This document shows, in pieces, positions 59,698 to 64,000 of a DNA stretch of 64,000 nt; the stretch's first letter is position 1, and each line of letters starts with the position of its first letter. The DNA is taken from assembly GCF_026745355.1 (NCBI RefSeq), contig NC_079209.1:4200507-4264506 (forward strand), read 5' to 3'. This DNA comes from Beta vulgaris subsp. vulgaris. Lineage: Eukaryota > Streptophyta > Magnoliopsida > Caryophyllales > Amaranthaceae. A model generated the notes under the pieces. It saw only the letters and a list, made by a program, of their open reading frames with translations. It searched no databases and had not been told where the DNA came from. The translations under genes and the position numbers were made by a program.

Positions 59698-60542
59698 GAA
59701 GTGAGTTCATATGAGAATGCATACTTATATGAGAAATGAGAATGAATTTTACACGCTATAACTCTTATGAATAAGTGATGTAACTCTAATGAAAAAGTGA
59801 TGTAACTCCAAAAAAAAAAAATTTGAAAAAAAAATTCAAAAATAACAATTTTTTTTTTTGAATTCAAATTTTTTTAGAGTGATATAACTCTAATGAATAA
59901 ATGTTGCAACTCTAAACCAATCGTGTGGTTGAGATTCATTCTCATTTCTTATATAAGGAGCATTCTCATTTCTTATATACTTCCTCCGTTTAGAAATAGT
60001 TGCACCGTTTCTACTTTTCACGCATGCCGATGTATGATTTCAACCATTAATATCTTTAATTATCAATAAGTAAAAATCAATAAGTAAAAATTATAAAAAG
60101 TTGATATTAAAAAAATTTACATCGAGACAAATCTAACAAGATCCCACATGACTATGTTTTTCCTAAAATATAAATCACCAAAGACAATCTAAGTGTAAGA
60201 TGTGAATAGTGCACAAAATAGAAATGGTGCAACTATTTCTAAACGGAGGAAGTATATATAGAGGCAAGATCACATGAGAATGCTCCTTATATAAGAAATG
60301 AGAATGAATCTCAACCACACGATTGGTTTAGAGTTGCAACACTTATTCATTAGAGTTATATCACTCTAAAAAAATTTGAATTCAAAATTTTTTTTTGTAT
60401 TTTTTTGTATTTTTTTTCCAAATATTTTATTTTTGGAGTTACATCACTTTTTCATTAGAGTTACATAACTGATTCATAAGAGTTATAGCGTGTAAAATTT
60501 ATTCTCATTTTTCATATAAGTATGAATTCTCATATGAACTTA

Positions 60543-60545
<3 letters not shown>
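59698..60545. mobile_element. Fold-back element (long inverted repeats)
   Basis: Two arms of about 280-290 bp in inverted orientation (59698-59979 and 60253-60545). Outer ends are AAGTGAGTTCATATGAGAAT and its complement, and 'cacgctataactctta' and 'accaatcgtgtggttgagat' are mirrored. It is inserted in a TA run and absent from unit A. It encodes nothing. Confidence 0.8.
59980..60252. mobile_element. Stowaway MITE at the centre of the fold-back, 273 bp
   Basis: CTTCCTCCGTTTAGAAATAG...CTATTTCTAAACGGAGGAAG, with TA at both sides. Confidence 0.9.

Positions 60546-60620
<75 letters not shown>
60546..60620. repeat. (TA)n microsatellite, right of the fold-back element
   Basis: Pure TA run of about 75 bp, followed by 'gatcttaaagag', which resumes homology to unit A at 39123. 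Confidence 0.95.
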
Positions 60621-60622
<2 letters not shown>

Positions 60623-61302
60623 CTTAAAGAGTAGGGAGGCGACATGTTTTTATCCTCGAATAAAGTTTGGATTATAATGGTAAAGATAAACAAAAATTAG
60701 AGCCCGAATTTACTAATTTACCTTAAAATTTGATAATGCTGACTAAAACAATTTTGTTATTTTCAATGTTAATCATTGATAATTTACGTTTGAAAGCATC
60801 TCATAAATCAAAAGGATTGTGTACATAGAAAAATAAAAATAAAAGAAATTTCTAATTTTTGTTATTTATTTTGACACATAATGACATATCGTGAAAGTAC
60901 TTTGGTCTAACCACGAGTCTGGAGAGGCAACGTGGGAAGCCGAAGATAAATGAAGAAGAAGTATCCAGAATTGTTTTTTGAGGTGAGTTATGAGGGCATA
61001 ACTCATTTTCTCTAAGGGGGGTAGAATGCGATAGAATTTCACGCTTTTTATCTATTTATATGATGTTTTTATGCATTTTTATGCTTATTTTGGCGATTTG
61101 CACATGTATGGTGTAAAATAAATAGATTCCCCGCATGGAAAATGTGTTGAAAAGAGTAACACAAGTGAGTTTTGAAGTTGATAAAGTGTGCACATGAGTA
61201 GCACAAATATTTCTCAAATGAAAGTTTAATCCAAATTTTTTTCAAAATATAGGAGTTTTTGTGTCAAGTTTCGGGACGAAACTTCTTTTCAGAGGGGTAG
61301 AC
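60621..61302 (+). pseudogene. Gypsy internal relic (unit B)
   Basis: Counterpart of 39123-39805. The chromodomain-like tail around 60890-61012 is broken by small indels ('ttggtctaaccacgagtctgg'). The purine tract before the LTR is kept. Confidence 0.65.
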
Positions 61303-63799
61303 TGTAATCCCCTGTAAATTTATGGATTTTATAAATATACTTTAGTATATATATATTTATTTTAAATATAATGTAGTTTAAAATAGTTTATTTCTTTAAA
61401 AGGTTGACTATTTGAAAGCCAAAGGAATTATTTTAAGGATTTGAGGAACTTAAAATATTTTGTTAAGGCATGCTTTGAAACCATTCAAAATATTGTTTGG
61501 ATTTGAAAAGAAGTTTAAATAGGCTTGAGGAATCCAAATACTAATTAGATTAGGAAAAGGATTTCTTGTGATGTTATGAGTTTCAATCATCAATTCTATA
61601 TTTAAAGCCCAATTGTCTTTTCCTAAGCCTACTAGGAAAACACATATGTAAATACACTAAACCCAAATTTTTTCCCCGCACATAATTTTCTCTCTCCTCA
61701 CCCTCACAATTCGGCGCCCATAATTCCTTGCTCTCTCTCACGTTTTCTTCCTTTCTTCCTTTCTTCTCTTCCAAGAAATGATTTCTTACTCAACAAGAAA
61801 CCTTTCTCCCCCAATTGGAACCACCACCTACCACCAAGAGTGCCGCTGCCCCTGCCATATCACCCAGCCAACGCCTTTTTGCCTTTTCTTCCTTTGTGTT
61901 GGTTTGATTACCTTTCTTCGTCCTCAAGTTTTATTTGAAGATTATGTTTTAAGATTTGTTTTTAGTTTAATTATGTTTAGAAGTTTTAATTTAATGATTT
62001 AATTATGAATTTATGATTATATAATTTATGTATTGAAGAAAAAAAATTTAGATTTAATTAGTATGTTTAAATTGGATTTTTAACGAATTTTTAGGGTATT
62101 AAAGATCGGAAAATCATAGTAGTATGTTATGAACTATGGAATTGATTATAATTATAAGTTTAAGTATGTTTAAAGGGAATTTTAATAAATTATATGTTGC
62201 TAGAATTTTAAAAAGGATGTTATTAATGGAGTTTTAAGGATTTTAATGACTAGTATAGTAGTACTATGCTAGGAAGTATTAGTAATTGATGTTTCAATGA
62301 TGGAAACGACTCTTAAATATTTTTAAAGGAGGTTTAAAGTATTTTTATAGTTGCTAAAATTTATTTGTGTATTGATTATAAATTTTTATTGGTTGTTTTA
62401 GACGGAGAGTTCTCTCTAGGCGACTTCTAAAGTTGTTAAAGTAGCCTATCAATTTGTCCACACAAGGTAAGTACATATCTATGTGTTGATTGATGTAGTA
62501 TCATGATTTTAGGAAGGAAAGTTATGTAGTATCATGTATAGGAACTTGTGAGTTCATATATGATTGATATATGTTGGATTTTGCATGTTTTATGCCTATG
62601 TGCGAACATGTTAAGTAGAGATTTATATTATGGTTGTATGAAAGATTGATGCACGCATGTTGGTTGGGAACTTTATTTTATTAATTCACATGGGGAATTA
62701 ATATATTTATTGATATGGATCATGATTGAATCATGTTATTCCTTTTTTTTATTATTTCACTAATGTATGAGGATCGAGAGCCTTATTTGGTAAGTTGATA
62801 TTTTATACCTTTAAAAGGTAAGTTGGTTGTTGGCTAGGTTCAACAAATAAGGAAGATTGGATTAAAGAAGAAATTAATCTTCGGTTGTAAGTTATGTGAT
62901 CACTTATTTAATCCTAAGATAAAAATGTGGTTGTGAATGTTTGATTATATATTATGTGTGTTGCTTGTGTGTCATAACAAGTAATAACTGATAAATCATG
63001 TAAAGTGAAACTTGGATAGTAATAAACTTTAGACTGGTGCACGTCTGAAGTTGGACAATCAGGAGTTGAGGTACATGGTGAGCTTGCCATGACTTTTTAT
63101 GGGTTCGGATTGATCACCGTTCCTATTTTTATCTAAAAAGTTCATCGATATCGTAGGTCATGGTAATACGGAGTCGCGCTCGTATTTCATCTTCCAAAGG
63201 GAAGGCTGGTTTTAGTTATACAACTCGGTCCAGTGACTATTCCATTTAAAGTAATAAAAATATTATTAAAGTTTAGTTCAGTAAAAGTTATCTGCAAGTT
63301 ATTATGTTGTTATTTATCCCTGCTTACTATTTATTAGTAGCATGTTAGGAATGTTTATTTATTTATCATGTAGTAATCAGCTTTGCTGATTACATGCTTT
63401 GTTTGTGTGTGTTGATCATGATTTTGCTTTATTGATCCTGTGATGATCCATTCTTGGTGAGCAGATTCGATCTCTAGTGCATTGTCATTTACATGTGTGA
63501 AGATGATGCATTATGGGATTCGGGAATGGAGAGCTTGTGTAACATGTTGATTAATTTATTGTACTTTAGATGGTACATTTATGTTTAAGTTTGGTTTGAT
63601 GTTAACGTTAACTTTGTTGGTTGGTTTTAAAGTTGTAATTATTTACTAACTTTTCATTCTAAAGTTAGTTATATGTTTTTCGCTGCAAAATTTTGAATAA
63701 TCCGATACGTTATCACACGGGCGATAATACTTTGATGATTCTATAAGTTTTATGTTTGAAAAGTATTTTTGGAAAAGAGAGAATTATCGGGATGTTACA
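61303..63799 (+). repeat. Gypsy LTR, about 2.5 kb (unit B)
   Basis: TGTAATCCCC...GGGATGTTACA. Counterpart of 39806-42250 with scattered substitutions and a short insertion near 62730-62790. Confidence 0.85.
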
Positions 63800-64000
63800 A
63801 ATTATATTTTGTAAGCTGATTATTTACTTAGTTTATTCTAAAATATTTGAACGAATATTGAAAATCATTATTTTTGTACAAGTATTTTTATGTTAGTTAG
63901 TTTGGTTTATTAGTTAATTTCTCTAGAGATTAGATGACAATATTTAAGTGTAAATTAGGATAATGTAAGTAATCTTTATCGGTTTCATGCTTAAGCTTAT
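63800..64000. other. Non-coding flank, counterpart of 42251-42450
   Basis: Continues homology with unit A to the edge of the window. No gene. Confidence 0.7.

Larger units (their letters stand above)
46959..64000. repeat. Tandem duplication unit B (runs off the window)
   Basis: Begins 'gatcagcagttccctag', matching unit A from 23344 onward, and stays collinear with it to the window edge. The junction lies beside the tandem-repeat region 45530-46905. Confidence 0.85.

Overview
The window is nuclear DNA from a flowering plant, most likely a eudicot. It is AT-rich and has one spliced gene family with GT-AG introns, surrounded by Copia and Gypsy LTR elements, LINEs, CACTA, hAT, Stowaway and Helitron elements. 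No rRNA or tRNA gene, prokaryotic operon or CRISPR array was seen. No percentages were computed; all comparisons are by eye.

Layout, left half (1-23 kb): a TA microsatellite (285-658), a solo LTR (2216-3086), and then a roughly 1.3-kb non-coding module present in several diverged direct copies. The module copies carry different insertions: a near-intact Copia element on the minus strand (3867-8830), CACTA elements (ends at 10856, 12385 and 15272; complete at 15519-17296), a Stowaway MITE (18047-18363), a small Helitron (18655-18910), a 5'-truncated LINE with a 19-bp target duplication (19132-20140) and a 1357-bp solo LTR (20813-22169). Other module copies preserve some of the empty sites.

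Right half (23.3-64 kb): a direct duplication with a period of about 23.6 kb. Unit A runs from 23344, probably to 46958. Unit B starts at 46959 and runs off the window. Both units contain, in the same order, a DUF4283/zinc-knuckle gene fragment fused to a CACTA end, a Stowaway MITE, a minus-strand six-exon gene for a 329-residue protein with two MATH (TRAF-like) domains, a LINE carrying a 1.7-kb insertion, a 1357-bp-type Copia LTR, and the 3' end of a Gypsy chromovirus with a roughly 2.45-kb LTR. After duplication, unit A gained an hAT-like element with a nested Helitron, and unit B gained a fold-back element with a Stowaway at its centre. Each unit lost a different part of the LINE/Copia junction.

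The only host genes I can support are the two MATH-domain genes (26485-28957 and 49582-52047). Both are open with conserved splice sites and differ at three residues. The rest is mobile DNA, relics or non-coding sequence. The most notable observations are the tandem duplication with its paired MATH genes, the Copia element with identical non-canonical TA...CA LTRs and a single stop between integrase and reverse transcriptase, and the CACTA-like family that carries the 3' end of a DUF4283 gene.
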